Shown: one piece after another, positions 5,958 through 6,415 of the stretch
Layout: each line of letters begins with the position of its first letter
Numbering within the stretch: position 1 is the first letter of the stretch
The notes under the pieces: model-generated
What the model was told of the DNA's origin: nothing
Seen by the model: only the letters and a program-made list of their open reading frames with translations
Database searches by the model: none
NCBI GenBank assembly: GCA_027024625.1
Contig: JALVRY010000140.1
Coordinates: 1-6,415 of the forward strand
DNA: 6,415 nucleotides
Direction of reading: 5' to 3'
Source: Thiotrichaceae bacterium
GTDB lineage: Bacteria > Pseudomonadota > Gammaproteobacteria > Thiotrichales > Thiotrichaceae
Program-made: the position numbers and the translations under genes

Positions 5958-6415
5958 TTACGCAGCTATAGGGTCGTTATCACAAAAGGAGTTAAAATAA
6001 TCAATAACAACTGTTGGTTCTTGATAACGACAAAGGTTATCAATAAAACCTTTTTTAGAAAGTACTCCCGTCAATTCAAACAACATTCGGCTGTCTTCAT
6101 CTGAAGATTCTTCTGGCATGAGAATTCCAATTAATACAGTAACGGGTTTTTTATCAGGAGCATCAAGAGCGATACCCTCTTTTAATGAAAGAATTGCTGC
6201 TCTAGGACGAGCGATGGGAAGTCTGGCATGAGGGATGGCAACACCACTTCCTAATGCGGTACACCCTAATTTCTCCCGATTGATGAGAGCATTAAAAACC
6301 TCATCCTTTGATACTTGATTTTGTGTGCTGGCGAGTAAACCAGCCAGCGCTTCAAAAGCACGTTTCTTGCTGCCGATTTCTTGATTACAAGAAATGCGAT
6401 CGGGAGAAAGTAGAG
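5958..6415 (-). CDS. ptsN: Nitrogen-PTS regulatory protein EIIA-Ntr (PtsN), 5' end missing
   Basis: 151 codons are visible before the TAA at 5958-5960; the start codon lies a few residues beyond the right edge. The visible part begins LLSPDRISCNQEIGSKKRAFEALAGLL, matching the start of the EIIA-Ntr fold. It continues through VFNALINREKLGCTALGSGVAIPHARL, where the histidine of IPHARL is the phosphorylation site, and then EGIALDAPDKKPVTVLIGILMPEES. In the nitrogen PTS, phosphate passes from EI-Ntr through NPr to this protein, whose phosphorylation state regulates partners such as potassium transport and stress systems in well-studied bacteria. Which partners apply here is not visible. The C-terminus ends FCDNDPIAA. 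The rapZ gene follows after 90 bp, the usual gammaproteobacterial order, so the two are probably co-transcribed. No terminator is evident between them. Confidence 0.95.
   Translation of the reverse strand, partial: LLSPDRISCNQEIGSKKRAFEALAGLLASTQNQVSKDEVFNALINREKLGCTALGSGVAIPHARLPIARPRAAILSLKEGIALDAPDKKPVTVLIGILMPEESSDEDSRMLFELTGVLSKKGFIDNLCRYQEPTVVIDYFNSFCDNDPIAA

Noticed and set aside
5928..6047. 11-bp direct repeat TTATCAATAAA at 5928-5938 and 6037-6047
   Set aside because: It is AT-rich, occurs only twice, partly in coding sequence, and does not match a DnaA box or other known iteron.

Overview
The window looks like chromosomal DNA from a low-GC (roughly 40% by eye) gammaproteobacterium. 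The best evidence is the right edge, where ptsN (EIIA-Ntr) is followed on the same strand by rapZ, the order seen in the rpoN/ptsN/rapZ region of many Gammaproteobacteria. A YceI-family periplasmic protein and an exported START-domain protein fit the same assignment. The sequence does not allow a genus-level call; a Thiotrichales-like marine lineage is only a guess.

Layout from left to right: (1) 1-1023, minus strand, the N-terminal 341 residues of a PhoD-like metallophosphatase that runs off the left edge. (2) 1158-1754, minus strand, a YceI-like lipid-binding protein with a signal peptide. (3) 1800-1958, a compact palindromic MITE-like element with perfect 18-bp terminal inverted repeats, in the divergent intergenic region. 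(4) 2111-3910, plus strand, a thermolysin/fungalysin-like (gluzincin) zinc metallopeptidase with no visible secretion signal, preceded by a good sigma70-type promoter and a strong ribosome binding site. (5) 3910-3990, nested inverted repeats between convergent genes. (6) 4030-4725, minus strand, an exported START-domain protein. (7) 4771-4925, a second, unrelated MITE-like element with imperfect 22-bp inverted repeats and a 5-bp direct repeat at its edges. (8) 5010-5867, minus strand, rapZ. (9) 5958-6415, minus strand, ptsN, lacking its 5' end.

ptsN and rapZ form a plausible regulatory pair: nitrogen-PTS signalling and the RNase adapter controlling amino-sugar synthesis. The YceI-like and START proteins are both predicted exported lipid-binding proteins, but they are separated and nothing in the sequence links them. 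The phosphatase and the peptidase both lack an N-terminal export signal and are divergently placed around yceI; a functional link is not shown.

I see no phage, CRISPR, toxin-antitoxin or obvious defence system. The most unusual content is the pair of small palindromic elements, each ending about 41-45 bp upstream of a signal-peptide-bearing gene, and the signal-less metallopeptidase with an unassigned C-terminal region.
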